From NCBI GenBank assembly GCA_903932155.1, contig CAIZFH010000293.1:1-45178 (forward strand): DNA of 45,178 bases, read 5' to 3'. The notes below the pieces were generated by a model. That model was not told where the DNA came from and ran no database searches. It saw only the letters and a program-made list of their open reading frames with translations. This document shows positions 1-8,550 of this stretch, piece by piece. Position numbers and translations under genes: made by a program. The DNA comes from an uncultured Granulicella sp. GTDB taxonomy: Bacteria; Acidobacteriota; Terriglobia; Terriglobales; Acidobacteriaceae. Each line of letters opens with the position of its first letter. Positions within the stretch are counted from its first letter, which is position 1.

Positions 1-1
1 C

Positions 2-349
2 AGCGGCAGCCCCACCCAGCTCAGTTGGATCAACATGCGCGTGCCGGACGGAACCGACTACGTCGAGCTCATGCTCTATCGCACCCTGCCCGCCACCTTC
101 GGCAGCGACAACCACGTCGCCCTCGAGGTTCCCGACCTCGCTGCCGCCATCGCATCGCTCCAGGCCCGCCCCGCCATCAAGTCCTACGGGCAACCTCTAG
201 GCACCGGGCACGTTGGTCACAACGGCAAGCGCCAGCTCAGCCTCTTCGACCCCGACGGCACCCGCGTCGAGCTGATGGAGCCGATCACCGCCGACGGTAA
301 GCCCGTCCCCCCGTCCACCGCGCCTCCACCGCCTTCCGCCCACGAATAG
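2..349 (+). CDS. VOC/glyoxalase-like protein, C-terminal part (5' truncated)
   Basis: The reading frame is open from the window edge to a TAG at 347-349, so only the C-terminal ~115 residues are visible. The segment HVALEVPDLAAAIASL followed by SLFDPDGTRVELME is the typical second half of a vicinal-oxygen-chelate (VOC, glyoxalase/bleomycin-resistance) fold: a beta strand with a metal-ligand His, a helix, then the DPDG turn and a strand ending in the metal-ligand Glu (VELME). A short Pro-rich tail follows (PPSTAPPPPSAHE). The substrate cannot be told. The family assignment is good; specific function is unknown. Confidence 0.7.
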   Translation, partial: SGSPTQLSWINMRVPDGTDYVELMLYRTLPATFGSDNHVALEVPDLAAAIASLQARPAIKSYGQPLGTGHVGHNGKRQLSLFDPDGTRVELMEPITADGKPVPPSTAPPPPSAHE

Positions 350-360
350 ACCCTTTGCTC

Positions 361-702
361 GTCATTCTCGCCTGAGCGAAGTCGAAGGCCAGAATCTCAG
401 TCGCTGCTCTTGCCGCTGCTTGTTCTTTGTTTGTCATTCCCGAAGGGAATCTGCTTCTGCCGTTGCCCTTGTCTTTCGGAGGGAGCAGGGGCCTTCAGGC
501 CTCTGAAACCATCCCGTCGAAGAAACGGGCTTCAGAGGCTGCTAAAAACCCTGTTTTCGTTAAGGGCACGGCTTCAGCCGTGCCGTAAAATGCTCTGTTT
601 GCAACGCGGCTTTAGCCGCTGAGGGCAGGTTTAGATCGACATTTGGACTTTTTCAGCAGCCTCTTTAGCCTGGGCAATCAACCCCGCCATTGAATCGGGG
701 TT
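361..702. repeat. Cluster of short palindromic repeats in the intergenic region
   Basis: No gene is supported between 350 and 1191. The first half is a run of hairpin-forming palindromes: 436-450 (ATTCCC/GGGAAT), 487-504 (AGGGGCC TTCA GGCCTCT), 565-584 (GGCACGGC TTCA GCCGTGCC, perfect), 606-619 (GCGGC TTTA GCCGC), and 680-702 (AACCCC/GGGGTT). Three of these have TTCA or TTTA loops, which suggests one family. Positions 361-402 (GTCATTC...GAATCTCAGTC) match, in reverse complement, a module near 27311-27342. The open frames across this stretch look like repeat translations, not genes. Confidence 0.7.
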
Positions 703-725
703 TTAACCCCCGGGGCTCCTTAGCC

Positions 726-890
726 TTGCCTGTTCTGCACTACCCACTACCCACTAAACACTGTTTTTCTTGTCAAGGGTCTCGAAACTCTCCAAAATCC
801 GTAACCAACACAATCCAAACTGCTTTCACCCCGAAAATAGCCAAAAATAGTTGGCATACTAGTTATGCTCCATCCCGTACAATTAAATCA
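726..890 (+). repeat. Dispersed intergenic element, copy 1
   Basis: This stretch is similar, in inverted orientation, to 27165-27300. Shared blocks in order are TGCCTGTTCT (728-737 here), CTGTTT plus CTTGTCAA around 761-776, scattered matches, then a block identical over 23 nt at 844-866 (contains TTGGCATACTAGTTAT), followed by a weaker match (CTCCA.CCCGTA). The heptamer CTACCCA is duplicated at 740-753 inside this copy. No ORF, transposase or terminal repeat is visible, so this is a non-coding dispersed repeat of unknown function. Confidence 0.7.
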
Positions 891-1191
891 TGGGGGTATT
901 CCGCATTGAGTGGGGCGAAGGTGGGGCCTTTGCAGATACGCGAGGCGAATTTCACAGGTTTATGCAATAAGCCATTTGTTTTGTTTATGATGAAGAGAAC
1001 TAGTTTAGAATGTTTATCTTAGCCTTGTTGCTCTATCTAAGTTGTTATTTATGTTTATTTTGCACAAAACTGGGGGGGGGAGGGGGTCACGGAGTAATGG
1101 AACACCAAAACCATCAGCGAAGCGTAACTTGTGCCCATAGTCACACTGTGCTAAAAGTAGGTATTCCAATCTGCATAACCCGCAGATTTGA

Positions 1192-1308
1192 ATTTCATGC
1201 AGAGTGGTTGAGGGACGAGCCCTGAGACGCCACGACAACCGGACAGAAGACCTCGTACCGGTGTCAACTCTCTCCTGAATGGCCGTAAAGCCGCAGGGAA
1301 CATGAGAT
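1192..1308 (+). promoter_or_regulatory. SAM-I (S-box) riboswitch aptamer
   Basis: The conserved S-box core can be read in order: AGAG (1201-1204), GG (1206-1207), GAGGGA (1210-1215), GCCC (1219-1222), TGA (1223-1225), CC (1230-1231), CAACC (1236-1240), then GGTGTCAA (1260-1267). Helices are supported. P1 pairs 1192-1199 (ATTTCATG) with 1301-1308 (CATGAGAT), with one G-U. P2 contains AGGG/CCCT. P3 pairs ACCGG 1238-1242 with CCGGT 1258-1262. P4 pairs CCTG 1274-1277 with CAGG 1294-1297, with an inner GGC/GCC. The family binds S-adenosylmethionine and normally switches methionine and sulfur genes off. Here it leads a threonine-synthase-like gene and a sulfur-carrier gene. Confidence 0.85.
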
Positions 1309-1362
1309 TCGGACCGCAGCCCGCGGGTTTGCCCCGCATTCCGCTGCCGCCGTAACTCTCAT
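1302..1362 (+). promoter_or_regulatory. Probable riboswitch expression platform
   Basis: The 3' strand of P1 (ATGAGA, 1302-1307) can instead pair with TCTCAT at 1357-1362. Nested inside are CGG 1310-1312 with CCG 1350-1352 and GCAG 1317-1320 with CTGC 1344-1347. This helix is mutually exclusive with P1, as expected of an S-box expression platform. No U-run follows, so control is more likely at translation or Rho-dependent than by an intrinsic terminator. Downstream, CTCTC 1422-1426 can pair with GAGAG 1437-1441, which covers the ribosome binding site of the next gene. Confidence 0.55.
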
Positions 1363-1445
1363 CCCTTCGATTTCGCGGCGCATCCAGCAGAGATAAGACA
1401 GTCATGTTTCAGCCATCGCTCCTCTCCCGCTCGGAAGAGAGCCCG

Positions 1446-2726
1446 ATGAACTACAGCAATCCCTCCTACGAGCTCGCCTGCACCGAGTGCGGCAAGCGCT
1501 TCGGCAACCAGCCGCTCTCAGCCTGTCCTGACTGTGTCGCGCCACTGGAGGTGGTCTACGACCTGCTTTCTGCCAAAGGCGTCTTCACCCGCGACTCCAT
1601 TGCGCGCGGCCCAGCCAGCATCTGGCGCTACGCGCGCATGTTGCCCGTTCCAGAGGGCTTTCAACCCGACCTTCCCGTCGGCTTCACGCCGCTGGTTCAC
1701 GCCAGCCGCCTTGGCAAACGCTTCGGCGCGGCCAGCCTGTATGTCAAGAACGACGCAGTCTGCTTTCCCACGCTCAGCTTCAAGGACCGCGTGGTCGCCG
1801 TCGCGCTGGCCAACGCGCAGAAGTTCGGCTTCGACACCGTTGGCTGCTCGTCCACTGGCAACCTGGCCAACTCGGTCGCCGCGCAGGCAGCGCGCCTCGG
1901 ACTCAAGGCATGCATCCTGGTTCCCGCCGACCTTGAGCCCGCCAAGATACTCAACACCCTGGTATACGGCGCTCGTCTCATCCGCATCAACGGCAACTAC
2001 GATGCCGTCAACCGACTCTCCATGCAGATCGCCGGCGAGTACAACTGGGGTTTCGTCAACGTAAACCTCCGCCCCTACTACTCCGAGGGATCGAAGACAG
2101 TCGGCTACGAGATCGCCGAGCAGCTCGGCTGGCGATTGCCGGACAATGTCGTCGTTCCCATGGCTGGCGGAAGCCTGATTCGCAAGATTCGCAAGGCATT
2201 TCAGGAGCTTATTTTTCTTGGCCTGGTCAAGAAGCCCGCCCAACCCGTGCGCTTCTTCGGAGCGCAGGCCACGGGCTGCTCACCAATCTCGGTCGCTGTG
2301 AAAGACGGTGTGGACGATATCATGCCGCAGAAGCCCAATACCATCGCACGCTCGCTGGCCATCGGCAACCCGGCCGACGGAGCCGCGGCCGCGAAGATGA
2401 TCCTCGAGGACGGAGGTTGGGCCGAGGACGTCTCCGACGTCGAGATCGTCTCCGGTATCCAGGAGATGGCTGAGACCGAAGGCATCTTCACGGAGACCGC
2501 CGGCGGAGTCACTACCGCCGTCACCGCGCGCCTCTACGCTGAGGGACGAATCGCGCCCGGCGAGACCACCGTCGTCTGCATCACCGGCAACGGTCTCAAG
2601 ACCACTGACGCGCTCGCCGGCCGCTTCGACCACCTCGACACCTGCGCCATCCGCCCACGCCTGGCAGACTTCGACGCGCTGCTGCGCTCGCTCGACGCTG
2701 AACCCGAACTCGTCGCCGCAAACTAA
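1446..2726 (+). CDS. thrC: Threonine-synthase-like PLP enzyme (possible homocysteine-forming sulfhydrylase)
   Basis: A 426-aa fold-type II PLP enzyme. The N-terminal zinc ribbon has Cys12, Cys15, Cys27 and Cys30; the PLP lysine is K113 in TLSFKDR; a TGN motif follows at 137-139, and TGNGLK near the C-terminus. Threonine synthase converts O-phosphohomoserine to threonine. Two motifs differ from my recollection of canonical enzymes: TLSFKDR where TGSFKDR is usual, and MAGGSLIRK where GNAGNI is usual. The start at 1446 has GGAAGAG 6 nt upstream; an in-frame ATG at 1404 would add 14 residues without a clear ribosome site. It sits behind a SAM-I riboswitch and 92 bp before a CysO-like sulfur carrier. 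That context fits sulfur transfer to O-phosphohomoserine giving homocysteine, but this is inference; ordinary threonine synthase remains possible. Confidence 0.8.
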   Translation: MNYSNPSYELACTECGKRFGNQPLSACPDCVAPLEVVYDLLSAKGVFTRDSIARGPASIWRYARMLPVPEGFQPDLPVGFTPLVHASRLGKRFGAASLYVKNDAVCFPTLSFKDRVVAVALANAQKFGFDTVGCSSTGNLANSVAAQAARLGLKACILVPADLEPAKILNTLVYGARLIRINGNYDAVNRLSMQIAGEYNWGFVNVNLRPYYSEGSKTVGYEIAEQLGWRLPDNVVVPMAGGSLIRKIRKAFQELIFLGLVKKPAQPVRFFGAQATGCSPISVAVKDGVDDIMPQKPNTIARSLAIGNPADGAAAAKMILEDGGWAEDVSDVEIVSGIQEMAETEGIFTETAGGVTTAVTARLYAEGRIAPGETTVVCITGNGLKTTDALAGRFDHLDTCAIRPRLADFDALLRSLDAEPELVAAN

Positions 2727-2739
2727 TATGGAACAGAAA

Positions 2740-2776
2740 GCACATAGCTCATAGCCGATTGCTCGTAGCCGAATAG
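2740..2776. repeat. Degenerate heptanucleotide tandem array
   Basis: Five consecutive 7-bp units start with GC: GCACATA, GCTCATA, GCCGATT, GCTCGTA, GCCGAAT. Units 2-3 and 4-5 form a 14-bp higher-order repeat differing at two positions. The array lies between the thrC-like gene and the sulfur-carrier gene, so it would be in the operon mRNA. Confidence 0.6.
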
Positions 2777-2818
2777 AATAAATTGCTCAGGAACCAGAAC
2801 AAAATCAGGAGTCGAACG

Positions 2819-3100
2819 ATGTCCATCCAAGTAGTTCTTCCCACCGCCTTCACCCGTCACACAGATGGCCGCAAGCAATTCGACTCGACCGCTGCAAACC
2901 TTCCCGCACTGCTCGCCGAGCTAGACCAGACCTTCCCCGCGCTCGCTACTCAGATCAAGGACGAAAACGGCAAGCTGCGAAAGTTTATCAATATCTACAT
3001 CAACGACGAAGACATCCGCTTCCTCGGCGGCGACAGTTATGCCTTCCAGGACGGCGACGAAGTCATGCTCATCCCTTCCATCGCCGGAGGTCGCAGATAA
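2819..3100 (+). CDS. CysO/ThiS/MoaD-family sulfur carrier protein
   Basis: A 93-aa beta-grasp (ubiquitin-like) protein. The central segment FINIYINDEDIRFLGG and the end VMLIPSIAGG resemble Mycobacterium tuberculosis CysO closely. Such carriers receive sulfur as a thiocarboxylate on the C-terminal Gly-Gly; CysO donates it to O-phosphoserine through CysM, and HcyS of Wolinella supplies homocysteine synthesis. The Gly-Gly is not terminal here: two Arg follow (AGGRR), so a protease would have to expose the Gly. AGGAG lies about 8 nt before ATG 2819, which is preferred over an upstream in-frame start at 2783. It follows the thrC-like gene in the same orientation, probably in one riboswitch-controlled transcript. 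Confidence 0.85.
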   Translation: MSIQVVLPTAFTRHTDGRKQFDSTAANLPALLAELDQTFPALATQIKDENGKLRKFINIYINDEDIRFLGGDSYAFQDGDEVMLIPSIAGGRR

Positions 3101-3315
3101 GATTTGAAAGGGAATTTCCCTAGGAGAATGCAGAAAGGGGCACCCATTACCGGCATTCCACTTGTTTTTTAGATTGACTCCCAGGACTGGTCTTTACTCC
3201 ACATGTACATTTGTTCCGATGCCAGGCAACGCACAGCGTTATCTCCCTCTCAAAGTAGAGAGCTATGCTCGCGCCGAGCGCGCGATACCCTTGAAACAAG
3301 AGAGTAGGGTTGTCC

Positions 3316-3471
3316 ATGTTTCTAATCCTCGCAATCGTTCTGGCTGTGCTTTGGATCGGCGGCTTTTTCGTGATGCATATCAGCAGCTTTCTTATTCATC
3401 TGCTGATTCTCTTCGCTGTGATCTCGCTCATCATTCACTTCGTCAGCGGAAGCCGAAGTGCCACTATTTAG
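3316..3471 (+). CDS. lmo0937-family small membrane protein
   Basis: A 51-aa protein made almost entirely of two hydrophobic segments: LILAIVLAVLWIGGFFVM, then FLIHLLILFAVISLIIHFV, ending in a short polar SGSRSATI tail. The pattern (aliphatic, WIGGF, HxxxFLIHxLL) matches the lmo0937/DUF5670 family of small integral membrane proteins of unknown function, often linked to stress. A purine-rich ribosome site (AGAGAGTAGGG) lies 5-15 nt before the ATG. The gene stands alone, convergent with lon, with a strong hairpin between the two stops. Confidence 0.75.
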   Translation: MFLILAIVLAVLWIGGFFVMHISSFLIHLLILFAVISLIIHFVSGSRSATI

Positions 3472-3505
3472 CATCAACGGTTAGCTTCGCATAGGCCGCA
3501 ACAAA

Positions 3506-3539
3506 AGAAGGATCGAGCCTCGTTGGGCTCGGTCCTTCT
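3506..3539 (-). terminator. Rho-independent terminator of lon (possibly bidirectional)
   Basis: A 14-bp stem pairs 3506-3519 with 3526-3539 (one G-U), loop TCGTTG. Read on the minus strand the stem is followed by a TTTTGTT run, 20 nt past the lon stop. On the plus strand it lies 35 nt after the lmo0937-type gene and could serve both convergent genes. Confidence 0.8.
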
Positions 3540-3559
3540 CGTGTCCATTTGTGGTTCGT

Positions 3560-5983
3560 TTACTGGGGTGCAACAGGCTGAGTGGCTGGAATCATCGGCG
3601 GCATCGCCGCGGCCAGCACATCCAGAGTCTCCTCTTTCAACTCCGGCAGCTTCTCTTCCAATGCGATCTGCAGCACCTCGTCCATCTGCTCCACAAAGTA
3701 CAGCTTCATCTCGGTCTTCAGCAGCTCCGGCATGTCCGACATGTCCTTGCGGTTGTCCGCGGGAACAATCACCTCGAAGATACCCGCGCGGTGCGCAGCC
3801 AGCAGCTTCTCCTTCAGCCCGCCGATGGCCAGCACCTTGCCGCGTAGCGTGATCTCGCCCGTCATCGCGATATCGCGCCGTACCTTGATTTTGGTCAGCG
3901 CACTGGCCAGTGCGGTTGCCAACGTAATGCCTGCCGACGGACCGTCCTTCGGAATGGCTCCCTCTGGAACATGCACATGGATGTCCACATGCCGATAAAA
4001 CTCCTTGCCCAGGCCGAGATGTTGTGCTCGCGACCGGATATAGCTCAATGCGGCCTGCGCCGATTCCTGCATCACATCGCCCAGTTGTCCAGTGGTCGTA
4101 AGTTTGCCTTTGCCGTCCAAAACCTGTACCTCGGTCTGTAGCAGCGTACCGCCGACCTCCGTCCATGCCAGCCCGGTCACGAGGCCGATCTCGCTCTTCT
4201 CATGCACCTGTGAGTCGCGGAATTTAGCCACGCCCAGCAGATCGCTGAGGTTCTCTCCGGTCAACAGTTCACGATGCTTCGCCCCGCTCTCCACCACCTT
4301 GCGCGCCACCTTGCGGCACACATTGCCGATCTCGCGTTCCAGATTGCGCACCCCAGCCTCGCGCGTGTACCCGCGGATAATCGTCCTCAACGCGTCGTCC
4401 TCGAAGACGATCTGTTCCTCGCTCAGCCCCGTGGCCTCGCGTTGCTTGCGTACCAGATACTGTTTGGCGATCTCCATCTTCTCGATCTCGGTATACCCGT
4501 GCAGCCGGAGAATCTCCATGCGGTCCTGCAGAGCTCCTGGTATCGTATGCAGCACATTCGCCGTGGCCACAAACAACACGCTCGACAGGTCGTACTCCAC
4601 GTCCAGATAGTGGTCCTGGAACGAGCCATTCTGCTCCGGATCAAGGACCTCCAGAAGTGCGCTCGCCGGATCGCCCCGGAAGTCAGAAGCCATCTTGTCG
4701 ATCTCGTCCAGCATGAATACCGGGTTTTTCGTTCCTGCCTTCTTCATCGATTGGATGATCTGTCCCGGCAGAGCGCCGATATAAGTTCTGCGATGACCGC
4801 GAATCTCTGCCTCATCGCGCACGCCGCCCAGGCTCAAGCGCACAAATTTCCTGCCCGTGGCCTTGGCGATGGACATACCGAGGCTGGTCTTGCCAACGCC
4901 GGGAGGCCCGACGAAGCAGAGTATCGATCCCTTTGGGTTCTTGACCAATTGACGCACTGCAAGGAATTCGAGGATGCGTTCCTTGATCTTCTCCAGACCA
5001 TAGTGGTCGGTATTGAGTATTTTCTCCGCATGTTCGATGGAGCGAATCTCTTTCGATCGTTTCTTCCACGGTACCGCCAGCAGCCAGTCCAGATAGTTGC
5101 GCGAGACGGTGGATTCGGCCGACATGGGCGGCATCGCCTCCAGCTTACGCAGCTCCTGCAAGGATTTCTCGATCACATCCTTGGGCATGCCCGCCGTTTC
5201 TATCTTCTTCTTCAGCTCTTCGAACTCGGATTTTTCTCCGCGGCCCAGTTCCTTCTGGATAGCCTTGATCTTCTCGTTCAGGTAGTACTCTTTCTGCGCC
5301 TTCTCCATCTGCCGCTTCACGCGAGACTGGATGGTACGGTCCATATTCAGTTTTTCAATGGCCACATCCAGCACATCGCCAACGCGCGCCAGGCGTGTCT
5401 CTGGATCGAAGACTTCCAGCAACTGCTGCTTTTCGTCGATGGAAAGCTGGAGGTTCGCGGCGATGGTATCTGCCAGCTTGGCCGGCTCGTCCATGCGCAC
5501 GCTGGCCGCCATGGTCTCGTGGTTCAAGGACTGTTGCAGCTTTACATATTGCTCAAATAGCGTATGCACACGCTGCATCAGTTGTTCCACCTGCGGCGTC
5601 ATATCCAGGTTCGTTTTGCCGGTGCGCACCGTAGCGACGAAGAACCCGTCATCGTCGCTGACCTCGATCGAGCGTGCCCGCTCAACTCCCTCTACCAGAA
5701 CTTTGATATTACCGTCGGGCATGCGTACGCTCTGCACAATGTTGCCGACGGTGCCCGTCTCGTATATGTCGTCCGGGCTTGGCTCGTCGACCGATGCGTC
5801 GTGCTGGGTGGCGAGAAATATCTTGCGATCGCCGTTCAACGCTTCCTCCAGCGCACGCACACTTGACGCTCGTCCGACGACAAACCGAGTCATCATATGG
5901 GGGAAGATGACCATGTCCCGGATCGGTATCATCGGCAGTTTTCGGGTTGCGCCGGTCAAAACGGTCTTGGTTTGGTTAGCCAT
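3560..5983 (-). CDS. lon: ATP-dependent protease Lon
   Basis: An 807-aa cytoplasmic AAA+ serine protease, usual length for LonA. The N-terminal substrate domain begins [15 protein letters not shown] (about residues 16-30). Walker [10 protein letters not shown] is near 359-367 and Walker B FMLDEIDK near 424. The protease domain carries the catalytic serine in KDGPSAG (Ser683) and the lysine in GGLKEKLL (Lys724). Lon degrades misfolded and regulatory proteins. An in-frame ATG four codons upstream (5995) exists, but GGAGAAAG inside those codons sits correctly for ATG 5983, so 5983 is preferred. The gene follows clpX on the same strand after 331 bp and probably has its own promoter. Confidence 0.95.
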   Translation of the reverse strand: MANQTKTVLTGATRKLPMIPIRDMVIFPHMMTRFVVGRASSVRALEEALNGDRKIFLATQHDASVDEPSPDDIYETGTVGNIVQSVRMPDGNIKVLVEGVERARSIEVSDDDGFFVATVRTGKTNLDMTPQVEQLMQRVHTLFEQYVKLQQSLNHETMAASVRMDEPAKLADTIAANLQLSIDEKQQLLEVFDPETRLARVGDVLDVAIEKLNMDRTIQSRVKRQMEKAQKEYYLNEKIKAIQKELGRGEKSEFEELKKKIETAGMPKDVIEKSLQELRKLEAMPPMSAESTVSRNYLDWLLAVPWKKRSKEIRSIEHAEKILNTDHYGLEKIKERILEFLAVRQLVKNPKGSILCFVGPPGVGKTSLGMSIAKATGRKFVRLSLGGVRDEAEIRGHRRTYIGALPGQIIQSMKKAGTKNPVFMLDEIDKMASDFRGDPASALLEVLDPEQNGSFQDHYLDVEYDLSSVLFVATANVLHTIPGALQDRMEILRLHGYTEIEKMEIAKQYLVRKQREATGLSEEQIVFEDDALRTIIRGYTREAGVRNLEREIGNVCRKVARKVVESGAKHRELLTGENLSDLLGVAKFRDSQVHEKSEIGLVTGLAWTEVGGTLLQTEVQVLDGKGKLTTTGQLGDVMQESAQAALSYIRSRAQHLGLGKEFYRHVDIHVHVPEGAIPKDGPSAGITLATALASALTKIKVRRDIAMTGEITLRGKVLAIGGLKEKLLAAHRAGIFEVIVPADNRKDMSDMPELLKTEMKLYFVEQMDEVLQIALEEKLPELKEETLDVLAAAMPPMIPATQPVAPQ

Positions 5984-6314
5984 GGCTTTCTCCATAAGAC
6001 GTGCCGTCCGTTGCCTAGCGGCGCTCTCCGCGGACTACGCTTCAGGTGATTGTAATGCTTGTACGCCGATTCGTCCCCACACCCTTTGGTAACTCATTGA
6101 CAAACTGCGCATGCCTGCCGCGTTAGTGGATGTACGGAGCACCCCAGCCATTGAGAGCGAAGCACCAGCCAGACCTTCCTCGGCCCAGAGCGTGTTGAAG
6201 GGCAGAGTCTATCTTGTGATTCTTATGGTGTTTGTGGTTCTGAGAATAGACGCACCCTACGCAGTGCGTACAGTGCGATAAGAGATATGAGTAATGGCCT
6301 GGACCAGCAAAGGC
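5984..6314. other. lon upstream region, no gene seen
   Basis: This 331-bp gap between clpX and lon (both minus) holds no convincing ORF. A 13-bp palindrome TACGCA-G-TGCGTA lies at 6258-6270, without a U-run, so it is more likely an operator or a weak hairpin after clpX than a terminator. I could not recognise a heat-shock (sigma-32, HrcA or HspR) site for lon. Confidence 0.4.
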
Positions 6315-7601
6315 CTACCCTGCCTTCTCCAGCAATGTCATCAGGGTCAGGCTGTGCTTCTTCACCATATCCGCTGTGATCGTCAGGTCACCTGTTTTTT
6401 TGTTGCCGGGCACATAATACATCAGGTCCAGCATAAGCTCTTCCAGGATCATGCGCAGTCCGCGCGCTCCTACCTTGCGTTGCAACGCCTCGCGCGCAAT
6501 CTCTTTAGCCGCGTCGTCAGAGAAGGTCACCTTTACGCCCTCATAGTCAAACAGCCGGGCATACTGCTTCAGAATTGCGTTCTTTGGCTTGGTCAGGATC
6601 TCGATCAGCGCCGACTCATCCAGTTCGTCCAAAATGCCGAGTACTGGCAGCCGTCCGACAAACTCTGGGATCAACCCATACTTCAGGAGGTCCTGCGGTT
6701 CTGCCTGGCGCAACAGTTCGCAGTCCCGTTGTGCCCGGATTGGCGTTACATCGCCTTCCTTCGCGTCCGGGTCAGCTATTGCGCGGAAGCCCAGAGACTT
6801 CTTGCCGATGCGCCGTCCGATCACCTTCTCCAGCCCAACAAAAGCTCCCCCGCAGATGAACAATATGTTGGTAGTGTCTACCGCGGTAAACTCCTGGTGC
6901 GGATGCTTGCGCCCGCCCTGTGGCGGCACATTTGCCACCGTGCCTTCCAGAATCTTCAGCAGTGCCTGCTGCACGCCCTCACCCGAAACGTCGCGTGTAA
7001 TGGAAGGGTTCTCGTCCTTGCGACCGATCTTGTCTATCTCGTCGATATAAATAATTCCGCTCTGCGCGCGCGTCACGTCTCCCTCGGCAGCCTGCAGCAG
7101 CTTCAGAATGATGTTTTCGACGTCCTCACCCACATACCCAGCTTCAGTCAAAGTAGTTGCGTCTACAATCGCGAACGGGACATCCAGCATCTTGGCCAGT
7201 GTCTGCGCAAGCAGCGTTTTACCCGAACCGGTCGGACCGACCAGCAAGATATTCGACTTTGTCAGCTCCACATCGTTGTTGCGCGTCTTGTTCATCTGGA
7301 TGCGCTTGTAGTGGTTGTAGACTGCCACCGCTAGCTTCTTCTTAGTCTGATCCTGCCCGATGACGTACTCGTCCAGAAACGCCTTCACCTCTTGCGGCTT
7401 GGGAAGCTGTGCCGGCGTAGTCCCCGGTAACGCCTCGCCCCGGTCGTCCTCCAGGATCGAGTTGCACACCCCCACGCACTCGTCGCAGATGTAGGCCCGG
7501 GGATAGTCGGAGGGCGACGAGATGAGCTTCGCTACCGCGTCCTGCGATTTGTGGCAAAACGAGCAGCGAAGCGATTCGTCTGAACCGCGAGACGTTTTCA
7601 T
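6315..7601 (-). CDS. clpX: ATP-dependent Clp protease ATP-binding subunit ClpX
   Basis: A 428-aa AAA+ unfoldase that recognises tagged or native substrates and threads them into ClpP. The zinc-binding domain has Cys13, Cys16, Cys39 and Cys42. Walker A is GPTGSGKT at 122-129, Walker B IIYIDEID at 183-190, and the pore loop GYVG at 155-158. The RKH-type loop (GGRKHPHQ) and the C-terminal region are intact, so this is full length. AGGAG lies about 10 nt before the ATG. It is downstream of clpP on the same strand but separated by 276 bp with a strong hairpin, so it is probably transcribed at least partly on its own. Confidence 0.96.
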   Translation of the reverse strand: MKTSRGSDESLRCSFCHKSQDAVAKLISSPSDYPRAYICDECVGVCNSILEDDRGEALPGTTPAQLPKPQEVKAFLDEYVIGQDQTKKKLAVAVYNHYKRIQMNKTRNNDVELTKSNILLVGPTGSGKTLLAQTLAKMLDVPFAIVDATTLTEAGYVGEDVENIILKLLQAAEGDVTRAQSGIIYIDEIDKIGRKDENPSITRDVSGEGVQQALLKILEGTVANVPPQGGRKHPHQEFTAVDTTNILFICGGAFVGLEKVIGRRIGKKSLGFRAIADPDAKEGDVTPIRAQRDCELLRQAEPQDLLKYGLIPEFVGRLPVLGILDELDESALIEILTKPKNAILKQYARLFDYEGVKVTFSDDAAKEIAREALQRKVGARGLRMILEELMLDLMYYVPGNKKTGDLTITADMVKKHSLTLMTLLEKAG

Positions 7602-7830
7602 GGTTGCGCCAACTCCTGGATATGTACCGGCGTACAGGGAACTCTTAAAGTCTACACCCGAATTCGTCCATGCCCACTACACGGAAGTCACCGAGATACC
7701 CCTTTTCGGGTACACACTTTCGTATTAGTAGCTGAATGATCCAAGTTCAGTGCGTAAAGAATTGAACTTCCGACTCTTGGGCGATGTGGGTTTGTATAGA
7801 TCCATGGTCATTCTTGCTCGCCATATAACG

Positions 7831-7858
7831 CAAACCCCGGCGACTGGGCCGGGGTTTG
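7831..7858 (-). terminator. Hairpin terminator after clpP
   Basis: A perfect 10-bp stem, CAAACCCCGG (7831-7840) with CCGGGGTTTG (7849-7858), loop of 8 nt. It starts 19 nt past the clpP stop on the minus strand. Only a weak T-containing tract (CGTTATAT) follows, so termination may be partial, leaving some clpP-clpX read-through. Confidence 0.65.
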
Positions 7859-7877
7859 TAACCTGGACAATGACCAG

Positions 7878-8468
7878 CTAGGTACGCGGGCGGTCGATGA
7901 TGTCGTCGATGATGCCGTACTCCTTCGACTGCGCCGCGGTCATGATGAAGTCGCGTTCCACATCGCGCTCGATGCGGTCCAGCGACTGACCCGTCGACTT
8001 GCTCATCAGCTTATTGGTGATCTCGCGGATACGCAGAATCTCGCGAGCGTGGATATCGATGTCGGTGGCCTGCCCGCTCAGCCCGCCCATCGACGGCTGA
8101 TGGATCAGAATGCGTGCGTTGGGCAACGCGAACCGCTTGCCCTTTTTGCCCGCCATCAGCAGAAATGCTCCCATCGATGCCGCCTGCCCGATGCAGAACG
8201 TCTGCACATCGTTCTTGATGTACTGCATGGTGTCGTATATCGCCAGACCCGCGGTGATCGAGCCGCCCGGCGAGTTGATGTAGAGTTGGATGTCCTTCTC
8301 CGGGTCCTCGCTCGTCAGGAACAGCAACTGCGCGATGATGACGTTGGCAATATTGTCGTCGATCGGCGTGCCCAAAAAGATGATGTTGTCGCGCAGCAGA
8401 CGACTGTATATATCGTAGGCGCGTTCGCCTCGGCTGGTCTGCTCAATCACCATCGGTACTAATCCCAT
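7878..8468 (-). CDS. clpP: ATP-dependent Clp protease proteolytic subunit ClpP
   Basis: A 196-aa serine peptidase that assembles into the two-ring, 14-subunit chamber served by ClpX. The catalytic triad is visible: Ser98 in GQAASMGA, His123 in ILIHQPS, and Asp173 in VERDF. The oligomerisation signature [18 protein letters not shown] is present. Length is normal, with a short N-terminal propeptide ([16 protein letters not shown]). GAGGGAGAG lies upstream of the ATG. Trigger factor, often upstream of clpP, is absent here; the next gene upstream is a peptidase. Confidence 0.96.
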   Translation of the reverse strand: MGLVPMVIEQTSRGERAYDIYSRLLRDNIIFLGTPIDDNIANVIIAQLLFLTSEDPEKDIQLYINSPGGSITAGLAIYDTMQYIKNDVQTFCIGQAASMGAFLLMAGKKGKRFALPNARILIHQPSMGGLSGQATDIDIHAREILRIREITNKLMSKSTGQSLDRIERDVERDFIMTAAQSKEYGIIDDIIDRPRT

Positions 8469-8550
8469 GTCACTCTCCCTCTTTCTCTTTGTTTTGCTGA
8501 CTCACTTAGTTGCTGATTCGCCGACTATAACATTTCTGAAAAGTGCTAGG

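Noticed and set aside
410-1022. Small frames of 70 and 110 codons in the first intergenic region
   Set aside because: They run through hairpin repeats and have no ribosome site or protein-like conservation pattern.
4274-5560. 428-codon open frame on the plus strand opposite lon
   Set aside because: It lies wholly antisense to the well-supported lon gene, its composition (Leu, His and Arg-rich) is that of a shadow frame, and it has no recognisable domain.
5984-6120. Looked for heat-shock promoter or HrcA/HspR operator before lon
   Set aside because: No CIRCE, HAIR or sigma-32 pattern could be read.
6294-7334. 346-codon plus-strand frame opposite clpX
   Set aside because: Antisense shadow of clpX with no ribosome site or domain.
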